Of a stretch of DNA of 64,000 nucleotides, positions 23,300-34,644 are shown in pieces. The position numbers and the translations under genes were made by a program. Below the pieces are notes generated by a model. The model was not told the DNA's origin and ran no database searches. It was given only the letters and a program-made list of their open reading frames with translations. Source of the DNA: Sordaria brevicollis (Eukaryota > Ascomycota > Sordariomycetes > Sordariales > Sordariaceae); NCBI GenBank assembly GCA_033439795.1, contig JAUTDP010000010.1, forward strand, positions 558,001 through 622,000, in the 5' to 3' direction. Each line of letters opens with the position of its first letter. Position 1 is the stretch's first letter.

Positions 23300-24354
23300 G
23301 GTCGTCTGCCCTGGGTCGGTCGGGATATCGCCCGTGCGCAAGAGATCGGATGAGTAGGGGAAGCGTGGATGTACCGACTGAGAGGAAGCGCACAAAGACG
23401 TAATTGGAATGGAAAATAGAGGGTTTGGATGCTGGATGCCCGTGGCTATGAAGTATATAATAGATAAGATCAACGGCACCAATAGATGGGATAGCGGATT
23501 CGTTTGTGGTCAAAGGCAGATTCGTGTGTCGTCGTCAGAATGGATTTACAATCCGTCAAGGTACATGATGCCGATGCTGACTAATCGATCTGATTGGCGG
23601 AAGGTTATCGAATGCAACCCTCCGCCGTGTCACTTCGGAACGGAGCAACTGAACTCTGCGACATCATCAATCCCCCAAATGTTCAGCTTCACATCTTCAG
23701 TTCCGTTCGGCGTTGGGGTGTCTCCGATGTCCGACGAGTCTTCCGATTTTTGGTGCCGGTCAGCAAAAACCAGGCAGAGTAGTACCATGTTGGCGATGCG
23801 TTGTGCTGCCATTGGCGAATGACGTTGCGTACACATTCGGCCTACCTGACCACAACCTGTTGACCTGGTTATTCAAAGATCGTTGGATGACTTTCACAGC
23901 CCAACACGATGTGATTTACATCGTGGACCCGACCGAATTGCTGGAGTTGACTGTCTTTGACTTGTTGGCGGGGGTTGGAGGTGCTGTGGAGTTTTACACA
24001 GCCGATGCCCAGGCGCGACTGCCGTTCGTGTATAGAAAGGCGGGTGTGGATTGCAAATTTGGATATAGCATCGTCGCTCCTTCCTTCACCGTCAAGCTCT
24101 TCTTGTACTACTTCTCGGGCAGAAATGGAAGGCGCGAAGAGAATGAGGGCCTTGATGCCCTCTTGCCCTCTCTATGCGCACAGCGCACATTTTTGACGCT
24201 GCCGTTCTGGCAAAATTCTGGTGTCAGCGTGATTCATCGTTCTGGTATGGTGGTTGAGGTTTGCACGTCACTCCTAAAGTTGATGCCGTTGATCCGCCCG
24301 GCGATCAATAACTGAGCCAGAAGTGCTTTTGCACTTGTTCACCATCCTTCCGAC
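23300..24354. promoter_or_regulatory. Divergent promoter region
   Basis: Separates the minus-strand cyclotransferase-like gene from the plus-strand gene at 24355. A 200-codon frame (23713-24315, plus) lies in it without recognisable domain or intron signals and is treated as chance. It must hold both promoters. Confidence 0.4.
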
Positions 24355-26961
24355 ATGGAGCAGTGGGACCCCCCGAACGAGAGCTCTGTCATCAGCCCGA
24401 TACGCGCCGATGGCAGCGAGTTCTGGACAGCCCTCTCCCCTCCGCGCCATGCTAGGAGCCCCTCAAGATTCACAACCTTCTCTGATGCGAATGGACTGAT
24501 CTATCTCGACTCTCTCCCCCAGCAGCCCATCATGAAAGGCCCGAGCCCAAAGAGAAAGGACCCGTTGGCGGACATGCTTCCTTCTGACTGGGAACAGCGT
24601 GAGAAGCGTGAGAAACCTGAGCCCGAACCGGTCAAGGAGACTCCGCAGGAGCCCGAGCCCGAGAACCAGCCTCCCGTCATTGCTCAAACTCAAAACCAAA
24701 CCCCGGTCTCTGGTAACCATCTTGCTGTTGACATGCCATGGAACTCTCTTTCCTCTCGCACCAAACGCACCAAGATCCGTCAGTCTCAGGCCAAATCAAA
24801 GACTAAGCCCGCCAACAAATATGCCGCCTCAACCAGCCCAGCCGAGCATGACACGTCCACTGGCTCCAAATCTCCCACTGATGGTTCTGCTCTTCGGAGG
24901 TCTCCTCGGATTTCCAAGCTCATTGCTCACCAGAAGCTTCAGACCACCACCCCTCCTTACTCGCAGTCCGAAGTCAAGAAGGACAGTCAGGTCTCGAAGA
25001 CTGGCTTGGTTCCCCCCATACCCAGGAAGCGAAAGACACAATCACAGCAGAGCGAGATGTTGGAGACAACCAGCTCAGACACACACAACAAAAAGACAAC
25101 AGAGCTACCAGTCAAGCCTTCCAAGATCCAACGCATTGAGCAAGTCTGCCCCGTCCAAGCTAACGCGGCCATCGAAGACAATGACGCTTCAAGACCTGAC
25201 GTGACGAACAAAAAGTCACAGTCTCCAACTGAGCCCAATGAGGGTGACTGTCCCCACGAGAGCAGAACCCAGAACGACCAACAAGCAAGGAACAAGCTTC
25301 AGACTCCAAATGAGACCGAGGAGTCAGTGCTTTTCCATCACGAGAGTGTCGAGAAGAGCAAGCCGGCAAGCGTCCAGCATCCTGGCGTGCAAGGCGAGAC
25401 GCCAAATTCCACGCACAAAAGGCCCCAGAAGACCGAGCTTCAGCCTATCTACCGAGACCAGGCAATTCAGGCATTCGCATCCCAGACAACATCTCAAGAC
25501 GCGTTCCCTGCCAAGACTGCTGTCAACATAATGAGAGGCACAGAACAGAAGCAAAGGCCATCTCCCAATCAAGCACCACTCGTAAGTGAAGTGGCCAAAC
25601 AACACCCCAAACCCTTTTCACAAGATTCTGTTTCTTTGCCGCCTCCCAAAACCATTGTTCCTTCGCATGTCGCCCAGGCGTGGGAAAAATTGGCTCAAAG
25701 AGGATCCCAACACCAAAGCCTCAACCTGAAGCCGTCCCAGGAAGCTGTTCCCCAGGTTCATCCTGTTCATCATGGAGAAGACCGTCACGGCGTTGCCCAC
25801 GAGCGTTCGAGTTCGCCCTTGTTCATGGACCAAGACCCTGAATATGTTGATGATCCCCTACATGGAGAAGGACCATGGCCACCTAGGAACGTGTTCCGTA
25901 ACGGTTTGGGGGCTTTTCATCACCACAACACGGCCTCGACACTACGCAAAGATCAGTCTCACGATCCGTCACCTGTCCTGGGCTTTTCCCAGAATTCCAA
26001 CCTCGCCTACTCGGTGCCGCATACTTCCCACCATGTAAACGAAATTCGAGGAACACCGATTCAGCAGCCACAAAGCCAAGGCGTTGCTTCAGCTTCCTCC
26101 GGAAGAAGCAGAGACACGAGCCCGGAAGAGGTCTGGAGAAGGCAGACAGCAGATGACTCGACATTTGCGATTGTACACAAAATAGGAATGGTAAGCCCCG
26201 CCACCACTGTGACTTGTGATTATGTGTAGTGTTCTGATCTCAGTCTTTTCCAGATGTTGCATCGCGCACTCAAGCCGAGAGAAGAAGTCGTCGACGACAT
26301 TGTCAAAGACTACGTGGGGAACTCGATGCTGTTACTTGAGCAGATGAGCATTTGTCATCAAGCCGAAAAGAGAACCACTATTAACAACAACAAGGCCGCG
26401 ACCGAGGCTCTACACTCCCTATTCAACACAGCCTACCGCGACGCCCGAGACATAGAAGAGCGGCTGCATTCGTTTGATATCCCCCAGACACTGACCAGTG
26501 CCCGCAAGCCTGCATTTTCCCAAAAGATGCAAATGCTAAATCAGCTCTGCGATGAGCGCCTCAAAACCCATATCGACCAGGCTCCCCGTCCAACGACCGA
26601 TAGCCAGGCGAAGGCCCCAAAGAAGGGTGATCTTGTGGAGCTCTTCAAGTCAGAACTCTACGAACAAATTGGTCATTCTGATGCTTCGTCCTCCAAGCTC
26701 CAAATGATCGATGCGGAAGCAGACATGTTCATCGAGCGTCTTCGCAATGATGAGATTTGCTTTCCACGCAAACAATCTGATTCTGAACATGTGGGAGACA
26801 TGGCAAAGACAAATCTTCCAGCCATGGAACATGCTCCTGGCTTACCGGTTGCTTCGAAAGAGAAGAAGCCTGCTCCAGTTGGAGAGGTTCTGGCTGGCAA
26901 CTCTCAGGAGCCCATTGAGATATCGTCGCATTATGACTCTGACAGTGATTACGTTGACTGA
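24355..26961 (+). CDS. Large intrinsically disordered protein with helical C-terminal domain, function unknown
   Basis: Two exons, 24355-26190 and 26254-26961, with a 63-base intron (GTAAGC donor, TTTTCCAG acceptor), joined in frame to 847 aa. I do not recognise the family. Residues 1-610 are low-complexity, rich in Ser, Pro, Gln, Lys and Thr, with basic clusters (SRTKRTKIRQ; LRRSPRISKL; PRKRKTQ) that could bind nucleic acid or act as nuclear signals. The part spanning the splice site (about 600-730) is predicted helical: KPREEVVDDIVKDYVGNS and a long charged stretch with EALHSLFNTAYRDARDIEERL. The last residues, PIEISSHYDSDSDYVD, are a hydrophobic strand followed by acids, the form of a SUMO-interacting motif. 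Nuclear or chromatin function is plausible but only inferred. Confidence 0.8.
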
Positions 26962-27734
26962 CCCGTGTATTCTCACACTGTTTACTTGCGTTGGCGATTT
27001 GCACCCAGGAATTTCGTCACGTTTCTTTCAATCGAGTACATGCCATAATGGGGTAGTTTGATCTTCGGCTTTTCTGTCATGTGTTCGGATTCTCTGTCGA
27101 TTTGAGGTTGGTGAAAGTACAGGACCCAACTATCTGTCATCAAACCATCCTTCAGCTGTTTATTAGGCGTATCGCGGAAATAAAGACTTGCGATTTGCAT
27201 TTTCCTTGCACCAGATACCGCGTCCAGCTACACACAGGTACTTTATCAAACTGCCAGCTCGAGAGTACAAAGTCGTGGATTCCGGCCCCGTCTCTTCCGC
27301 GTATTACTGACCATTGTAGGTGAACGTATAAAACGCGAGCAAAAGGGTCCCGAGACAAGAACGTGGAAGCGGTTGGAAGTTTGAGGGCTGAGCAGTGGAT
27401 CCCCCGAGTTGCTTTCCGCGTTTGCCTGCCTTCACCTTGCCTCTACTCTAGAAGTATGTTGAAGGTAGGTGCTAGCTAATGAGCTGGAGGCGTTGAGTAA
27501 CAAATGATATTAAAGTGATTCAAATGAAACCAAAAATGGGGTATTTCGGAATCGTTCCTGACGCCAGACGTCCCAATCTTTCTCGAGGCCAGTTACACCC
27601 AAATCCTAGTCCATATGCCGTTACCACCAACGTAACTCTTCCTTCCACCAACACCTTCCGAAAAAAAAAAGACAAAAACCTGATTAGAACGGACCACCGC
27701 CCAAAAACATAGGCAAAGACCGAAACAGCAACTC
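26962..27734. other. Intergenic region between convergent units
   Basis: 3' flank of the 24355 gene and presumed 3' flank of the decayed minus-strand gene. Only short chance frames were seen. Confidence 0.5.
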
Positions 27735-28286
27735 CTAATCCAGCTTCTCCCTCTTGTCCTCGTCCATGTTTTCCTCGCACTGCTCCTCATCGTTGTGTTC
27801 CTCCTCCTCCACAATAGCCTCCCGATCGACTTCGTTAAATGGAATACTATCCTAATGCTCCGTGAACTTCCGCTATCGTCCTTCTTTATGCTCTCCTTGT
27901 CGTTATGCTCGCCGTTGTCGAACACTAAGGGGGTCTGAGCTGTTGGCAGTGTCTTGTAGTGAACCATCACCGTCGTGAAAGGAGGTAGGGACTCGCTGTT
28001 CTTGATAATGCTGGTCTTCATAGTCTTGGTAACTCCGTTGAGAGTGGAGGGGCGGGTAGTGTTGTTGAAAGGCCTGGGGTCGAGGGCTGACATTGATGAG
28101 AGGAAGGAGAGGGTGGGATGGAGGCGGGTTGTTGAGAGACAGTTCTTTTGGTGGTGAGAAAGGCGGTCTCCATTGGCCTTGCTGTCTGGAATGGTGTTGA
28201 AGCTGTTTTTGTTGTTCATACTGGTGGTTGAGCTTGAGACGGCGAAGATGTTGGGCCGGATGCGTGATGCTGCGAGATTCATCCAT
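27735..28286 (-). pseudogene. Probable decayed or mis-spliced Gln/acid-rich hypothetical gene
   Basis: Three consecutive minus-strand segments look coding but sit in different frames. First, a Gln/Pro/His-rich stretch from MDESRSITHPAQHLRRL (28286) to about 27930. Second, a short charged stretch, EHNDKESIKKDDSGSSRS (about 27850-27905). Third, an acidic C-terminus, FNEVDREAIVEEEE to NMDEDKREKLD, stopping at 27735. The first shift falls at a run of five C; the second follows GCATTAG, which could instead be a splice acceptor. Either two small indels broke the gene or weak introns link the frames. No family was recognised. Confidence 0.3.
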
Positions 28287-30785
28287 GTGGCGGTGCTAAT
28301 GCGATGCATGGAGGAACGACTTGACATCGCGTGAATATTAATGAGAGGCTTTGATGGTCTCATCTTGCTTATTATAGTATGGAGGTTCGTTAGTGAGAGG
28401 TACTCTGGTGATGTTTTCTCGGTTGATTTTCGCAGTGGTTGATAATGGTTAGCCAACAGCCAGAAGAAGTTGAGCGAGAACACTCGACCTTCTAGGGACA
28501 TGGACCAGGTCTTAAGAATCATCTATGCCGGTGAAGGGATCAAATATAATGCACTATTGCATGCTTCACGGGCACATATGCAACGCTCTCATTCACATGA
28601 TGCTCGTGGCTGACACGACAAAACCTTGTCCGGTCACAGACGGACGGGAACAACTCTTTCGAACCTTGTGCATCAACATTCACCATTCCATGCTCATGGG
28701 CTCCCAACTACCAACCTGGACGCCACGGCGCCTTTATGTTAGTGACTGGCGCAAATATTCGTGATGATGCTTGCCGAAGTTGACCGGCGAAGATGGCTGT
28801 CGTACGCGGACAAAGAGATAGTCGCTGTGTACGGTACCCGAGAGAACGCCACAAGCGCGTATACGCTTGTTTACATACCGAAGACCATGTCGTCCACACT
28901 CAAGGGTAGATATCCAACAAGCAGCCCTACCGGTATTATTTTCAAGCCTCAGATCGGCTGACCAGGGATTGATGTGGAAGCCATGACCAAACCTCTCAAT
29001 CACATCTAACCGCGATTGCAACTTTCCCACTTCGATGGCCGGATTCTGGTGGCGCTTGTCATTGGCAGAAGTTGCTTCGAGGGGAGAAGCGTGAGAGATA
29101 ACCCCACGATTCTCGGTTCGATCTTCCAAGTGCTGGAATGGCGACGAACAATTCTTTCACGATCGAAAATATCGAAAATATTGAAACGAGCCTCAACGTC
29201 CAGGTGAACTCAAGCATGTGAATTTCCATGACTCGATGTCGTCGTTGCCGTTCGTCCCAAATGGGTCATAAGGTTGAGATGAGCCTCAACACAGACGCAA
29301 GCAATGGTGGCAGTGCAGATCTGGGCGGTGGACACTGGGCTTTGTCGTCGTCATCGCCGGCTAGAATCTCGAGTCTCTGCCCTTGGGAACCGAGAGCTGA
29401 TTAAAAGCATACCCATTCACTGGGAAATAAGGTTCACTATCCATATGGTAGATTGATAACCGTCGAGTGTTTTCCATCAGGGGCATGGTATCAAGATGGG
29501 ACATTCACTCGAAACAGAAGCAAAACGACGATAAGAAAAGCACGATAACACGATAAGGCGGTCCCCTACCAGACAGGTTCTTGGCGTACTCTGTCGATCT
29601 GCACATGCAGATTCACGGCACTTTCGCCCAATGACGTCTTTAGCTCAGCCATCGCCATGTCCACTCCAAAACGTTTGGTTGCTTTTGCCAACGCAGTCTC
29701 GCAGATGTTAGCGTCTTCATGTTCAAGGTTGATTCGAGTCCCCGTTCGTTTCGTTGAGGTTGTGAGTGTTGCTGTTGTTCTGTTTCGAGGTCATCAGCAA
29801 GAGTCACCACGAGAAATGAATATTTTGAATATCCTCGTGAAAGAGGAGTCAATCGAAGCTGTATACTCCACCGGATATTGCTTGGCCAGCACGGAGCATC
29901 ATCCTGTCCCCGCTCGGTGACCGGTTCACAAGTTGAAGTCTAGAACAAAATGGCCACCCATGATGATTGTCTGATGTCCATTGTGAAGTGTTCCTTGGGA
30001 CTGAGCCTTTCCAAGGTTCACGGATAGACGTCGGTCAGCTCCCGTGATGTCGGCGTTAGGCGGGCGCTACTGAAGTGATGGGGAATGCATGGATAGGTGG
30101 GTCGGGTGGGAACCTCGGACAATTCAATTGTTAGTCCCTGCACACAAGCTGCCCGCTATTCTTAGCAGATGTCAGTGGGCTTCAAGCACTTGACCAAGTG
30201 GGAACCCAGACCTGAGAGGTACATACCCCATTCTTCACTTTGTAGCGCGGGGCGCGGGCAGGCAGGTCCTCTCAGGCAGTCCTCCACCATCCATCCACCA
30301 ACTTCATCGGTCGTTCCCGCTAGCCTTTTCTTACAAAGTCCCCGGTCTGAAGTGGTGGTGTCCTCCATTCTTTCAACCCGCCCTACCTCTACTTGTTCCA
30401 TGTGTTGCGCGCGCGTCGTCTGAGCCAGTATTTTCCGTGGCAACATTCCAAAGACAAACGATCCGGTATTTTCGCAACCCCTCTGACTTCATCGTCTTTG
30501 CAATCTCGTGCGATCCCGAGTCGCAATTTGCGACGATCTCGATACCGCAGAAAGCGAACAGAATCTGATACGAACAACACCGGCTAATTCATTCAACCTT
30601 CCAAAGAACGACACCCTCCCAAGACTACAATCAGCACCTCGAGTTTCTATTATACGTTCGAGTCTCCGACCCAATCAGCAATACCGAATACCCTTTTCCG
30701 CGGTCCCAACGACCACAGTTACTTTCGATTCCCTTACCCAGTTCATTTCCCTGGTCTTCCGAACAAAGTTCGACGACCCGACACA
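28287..30785. other. Long intergenic region with no supportable gene
   Basis: About 2.5 kb of GC-balanced sequence. The longest frames (for example 28734-29129, minus) show no domain, signal or splice structure. The right end (about 30400-30780) likely includes the promoter and leader of the protease gene. No tRNA, 5S rRNA or transposon remnant was recognised. Confidence 0.45.
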
Positions 30786-30830
30786 ATGCCAGGCTTCCGA
30801 CGCAAAATCACAAAACACTTTGGAGATTCG
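30786..30830 (+). other. Short upstream ORF or first exon in the protease leader
   Basis: ATG 30786 has a good context (ACAATGCC) and opens MPGFRRKITKHFGDS, followed at once by a donor-like GTGAGC at 30831. Possible acceptors lie at about 30894 and 30910. It could be a spliced upstream ORF of the protease mRNA or a separate tiny gene. No frame-consistent junction to the protease was found. Confidence 0.3.
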
Positions 30831-31200
30831 GTGAGCAGCCCTCGTTCCGTTTCTTTCCCACAAGTTCTCGAGGTTCATGGTTAGGAAAAGACGACGACAA
30901 GCAAGTTAGGATTGGGTTTGGCGCCGGCGTTGGTGCTTGGTTCTTCTTCGACCTGGAGTGACCGAGCAGCCAGCTTCACCAGAGCGCCACGGAGACAACA
31001 ACTTCCAGATGCAATTTGCAGGCAGTTTGCGGTTCATACATGGAAGAGGCTGTCAAGCTATCTGAACTGGCCGCACCTTCCTGTACGATTTGTCTCAACA
31101 CGTGCGGGTACTCACAACGCGGGATGACCGCGAGTTGGCGCAACTAGGCGCATTGCAGCGCTTACCTGTGGAAGAACACTTTTGCTAACAAAGGCACACC

Positions 31201-32105
31201 ATGCAGCTCGCACCTTCAAAACCATATCTCTCCTATCATGACATTCTACGTACGTGGATCGGTGTGGTATTGTCTCTTGACCTCGGTCTGACTTGGGGGT
31301 GAATAGTGACGAGTGACGATATCGTCTCGCTCAAGTATGATTGGCTCACTGATAACGTAAGTTTCCTCCAAGCGTTGCGGTAGCTGTATGGTTACTAACC
31401 TGGAATAGAACATCGCCTTTTGGGAAGAGTATGCCTCTGTCGATATCCTTCCCACACATACGGTCTTCCAAACTAACATCGTCTAGGTGGCTTGAGAGAG
31501 AGGTCCTCCCCAAGTACCCGCGCGCACACATTGTCCTTTTGCGCCCCAGCATAACGTTCCTCCTGATGCAAGCTATCGACCTTAAGAGCATCGGCAGCGC
31601 ATTACCAGACTTCAAAAAGACGACACACATCTTCCTGCCCGTCAACGACAGCCGCGACCGCGAGCGCGCCGACGGCGGTTCCCATTGGTCACTCCTCGTC
31701 GTGTCCGTCATTGACCGTGTTGCGTTTCACTACGACTCGCTCGGTGGTGCAAACTTTTACGAAGCGCAAAAGTGTTCGGACCGTCTCGGCCGGGTGCTCG
31801 GCGTACCCCTGCGGTTCCACCAGATGGAGGACTCGCCCCAGCAGGGCAACAGCAGCGACTGCGGCGTCTACGTCTGCATTGTGATGCGCCATCTGCTCAT
31901 CAAGAGGCTGCTTAACGCCAACTCGAACGAAAAGGTGTCCATGTCCATGGCCAACAAGGTGATCGACAGCGCGGGCGGCCGCAAGGAGATGATGCAGATC
32001 ATCGAGTCGTTACGAAAGGAGGGCGAGAGGCGACGCAGCTTGAGCCCTATGTCGACGTCGTCCAAGTCCGGGTCAAACTCAAAGACACCTCCGCGCATCG
32101 AGTAG
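31201..32105 (+). CDS. den1: NEDD8-specific cysteine protease (Den1/NEDP1/SENP8 type, peptidase C48)
   Basis: Removes NEDD8 from cullins and other proteins, or matures NEDD8; acts in nucleus and cytosol. Exons 31201-31249, 31307-31356, 31409-31428 and 31487-32105 join in frame to 245 aa (human NEDP1 is about 212). Introns are 50-58 bases with GTACGT, GTAAGT and GTATGC donors and clear branch sites (TACTAAC, AACTAAC). The N-terminus YLSYHDILLTSDDIVSLKYD and the DWLTDNNIAFW region match NEDP1 rather than the SUMO proteases. Catalytic set: His106 in GGSHWSLL, Asp123 in FHYDSLG, Gln159 in PQQGNSSDCG and Cys165. The C-terminal 40 residues are a basic, Ser-rich fungal extension. The small exon 3 (20 bases) is unusual but needed to join NNIAFWEEW. 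ATG 31201 gives a family-length N-terminus. Confidence 0.92.
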
Positions 32106-33010
32106 TTGTGCGCGGGTGTGCGGCTTCGAATAAGCACAAAGTTTTTTGTCTGTTTACTGTTAAATGTGTGTGTGCGTTGGACAGATGATACCCCGCCTGT
32201 CTCAAAAGGAAGAATTTTGATTCACACAGGCAACACGAAACAAGGAGTTTCAGGATAACCTTTCAACGAGAGAGTGCGCAACCCCATCTGGAATCCGGAA
32301 GAAGCTTCTGGTGTGCGGCAACGGACGAACAAACCCTTCACAGGCTCCTTCATTCACTGTCACCATTTTCTGCACCACTGCGTGCACCGAGGAGCTTTTC
32401 TTGGGTGGTTTCACAGCATGGAGATGATGGGTCGCCTCTCTGAAAGAGTCATCGGCATAAAGCGCGGCGTCAGACTGACAGCGGAGAGGCGTTTCAAGGC
32501 GTTAGGATTCAAGCTACGAGGGCTTACTCTCGGCTTCGCGCATAATGGTTCCAGGAGTGTCAAAAAACGAAAACTTTCATCATGATTGAAGTGGATGGAT
32601 GTCCGCCCCCGGGCTTTTGATGCTAGGGAGGCGAGACTCGGAAGACTTCATGACACATATCTAGCATAGGGAGGGATAATATTTGCATTGTGGCATCATG
32701 GCTTACTGTTTAGGCGTGTCTGTATATGGCTTAACCATAAGGATCAAACGTATTTCTGGTTGGATTTCTGTACTGAGTATGTAGCTCATGGCTCTCAAAA
32801 CTTCTTTTCGTCAGCTCGTAACATCATCTGGCCCATGACGGGTGGAGCAAGGTGGGAAAAAAAGAAATGGATATGGACATTCTAGTCTAGTCAATGTCAA
32901 CACAATGAAGAAAGGAAAAGTTGTAAATACCATATGTGTACATTATACATGCCTCTTTGAAACGCCGAAAACCAACCAGAAACAAGTGACCACATAAAAC
33001 ACCCTTGACA
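32106..33010. other. Intergenic region between convergent genes
   Basis: 3' flanks of the NEDD8 protease and Slx9 genes. Small frames such as 32274-32585 are unsupported. Nothing else was seen. Confidence 0.55.
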
Positions 33011-33800
33011 TCAAGCTGTCTTTCCCAAGAAAGCAGGATTCTGCTCCATCGTAGCCGAAATGAACCCTCTCAGCGCCGCCCACCTATTCGTCGTCGCCGG
33101 TTGTGGTGTTGCTGTCGTCTGTGCCGTCTGTGTCTGCGCCTGTGTCGTCTCAACCTCCATCTCCTTTTGCACCGCCAATGGAGCAACAGCAGGCTCTTTA
33201 ACCGTAGCCAACTGCGCCAAACTCCTTCCAAACCGATCCATCTCCGTCTTCACCACCTTCTCCTTCCTCTTCAATGCGCCCGGCCTTGTCTTTAGGGACT
33301 TATGCCTCACCCTCCCCATAGCCTCCTGCATCTTATCCATCGTTTTCCCGCTCTCCTCGTCCTCCCTAATCTCTTCACTGATCTCCCCCAATGCATCACC
33401 AAGACTTTCCAAAGTGGTAACCAGCTTCTTGGAAGGACGACGACGCTTCTTGTTGATTTTCCCGGACCCGGGAGCGGTTTTGGCGATGCGAGAGACAAAG
33501 GCGTTGTGCTTGATTAGCCGCTTGTCCTTTTTGGAGTCGATGAAGGAGTCGGAGACGACGTTGTTTTCGCGGTGGAGTTTGCGGGGGAGGAGGGGGTCGG
33601 CGAGGCGCTTGAGAGCTTTTTCGCGGGCCGAGAGGCGTTTGCCGGGGGTTGGGGCTGTGGGGGCCTGTTTGGTTCTGGCTGTAAGTATTGAAAGTAGCAG
33701 AGGAGAAGGGTGGAAGGGGGTTCGAGGTGCGCCAGTGTTGGGGATGATGGGCGGGATGGGTTAGAGGTTCGGGCGCTTGGTCAGAAGGGGAACGTACCAT
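33011..33800 (-). CDS. slx9: Ribosome biogenesis protein Slx9
   Basis: Nucleolar protein needed for pre-rRNA processing and 40S export. The main exon is 33678-33011 (minus), ending at TGA 33011. It reads GKRLSAREKALKRLADPLLP, then SKKDKRLIKHNAFVSRI, NKKRRRPSKKLVTTLESL, KVRHKSL-type KSLKTRPGALKRKE, and the family C-terminus RWAALRGFISATMEQNPAF. The acceptor is CTTACAG at 33679. The exon needs one base from exon 1. ATG 33800 (CATCATGG) is followed by GTACGT, but splicing there leaves the wrong phase. A seven-base exon, ATGGTAC (33800-33794), with a non-consensus GTTCCC donor, would give MVPRTKQAPTAPTPGKRL and 224 aa. A longer exon from an upstream ATG near 33990 is the alternative. The core is certain; the 5' end is not. 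Confidence 0.82.
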
Positions 33801-34100
33801 GATGAATGTGTGTTGGTTTTCTTTGAGGTGTTGATCGTGGGATTGATTTGGAGTAATGGGAGCTCGAAGCACGCGCGTGGGTTGGACGGTAGGTAAAAGA
33901 ATTACAAGCTGTTTGGATCGAGGTGATGATGGAGGCCGATGGAGTTGAATCACGGACCACGGTTGACCACATTCGAGCGCTTCCCCAGGATTGAGTGATG
34001 GGCAGAATTGACTTTTGAGTGGGGCCGCTAATCGATAACGTAAGGGCGTGGACGTGCAAAAGACATTCACCGCCTACCGCCTCCGCTACAATAATCTCCC
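33801..34100 (-). promoter_or_regulatory. Slx9 promoter region abutting heterochromatin
   Basis: Only about 300 bases separate the Slx9 start from the first repeat-like sequence. Composition is still GC-normal. The Slx9 promoter must lie here or within the repeat edge. Confidence 0.4.
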
Positions 34101-34639
34101 CTGCAGTTGCAAGGCCCCCCTTTTGCTAGAACCCCCCCTTTTACATAGGGTTCTGGCTGCCCATATTCCCTCTAGTGGCCAGTATTACTAACTATTATTA
34201 TAATAGCTAGCGGCCCGTTTTTGCATCTAGGGGGGTATTGACAGCCCGTTTTAAACATTTGACAAGTGTAGTTAGGCCGTTAAAAATAAGGGTTAGGGTT
34301 TTAAAATCTAATTCTCAACTTCTATTTATTAATATATAATAAGTGATAATACCTTTATTTCCCCTTATTTCCCCTATTTTACCCACCTTCTTTTACTTAA
34401 ATACTCTCTTTTGCCTACCCTCTATTAATATAACCGTTTTTGCCTACTTTAAAAGCTATTCTATTAAATTTATTATTATACGATTTATTCTCCTTATAAA
34501 TTTATTAAGGATTTAAATAGTTATTAACTATTTTTATAATATAATACCTAAAATTAAAAACCTAACGTTGATTTAGGATTAACGATTATAATTTTAGTAA
34601 TAAATTAATTAATAACCTACGAAGCCGTTACTTAATTAT
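34101..34639. other. Edge of the heterochromatic block: C-tract repeat and unidentified RIP-mutated sequence
   Basis: GC-normal DNA gives way to AT-rich RIP-mutated DNA over about 200 bases. At 34108-34145 two imperfect copies of a unit with a C7-type run followed by TTTT (GGCCCCCCTTTTGC and ACCCCCCCTTTTAC) sit side by side, like the sub-terminal repeats of some fungal DNA transposons. The rest (34320-34639) is the target sequence into which gypsy element A inserted; its other half starts at 63658. No protein family could be read. Confidence 0.35.
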
Positions 34640-34644
34640 ATTAT
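34640..34644. repeat. Left target-site duplication (ATTAT) of gypsy element A
   Basis: Matches ATTAC at 63653-63657 apart from one C-to-T change of RIP type. Confidence 0.75.

Noticed and set aside
23713..24315. 200-codon plus-strand frame in the divergent promoter before 24355
   Set aside because: No domain or intron signals, and it ends 40 bases before a better gene; possibly an unusual leader, but not supportable as a gene.
27593..28522. 309-codon minus-strand frame
   Set aside because: Only a short part (about 27850-27905) looks coding in this frame; the neighbouring segments read better in the other two frames, so it is reported as a decayed gene instead.
34284..34300. Telomere-like GGGTTAGGG
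   Set aside because: Fewer than two full TTAGGG units; too short for an interstitial telomere or chromosome end.
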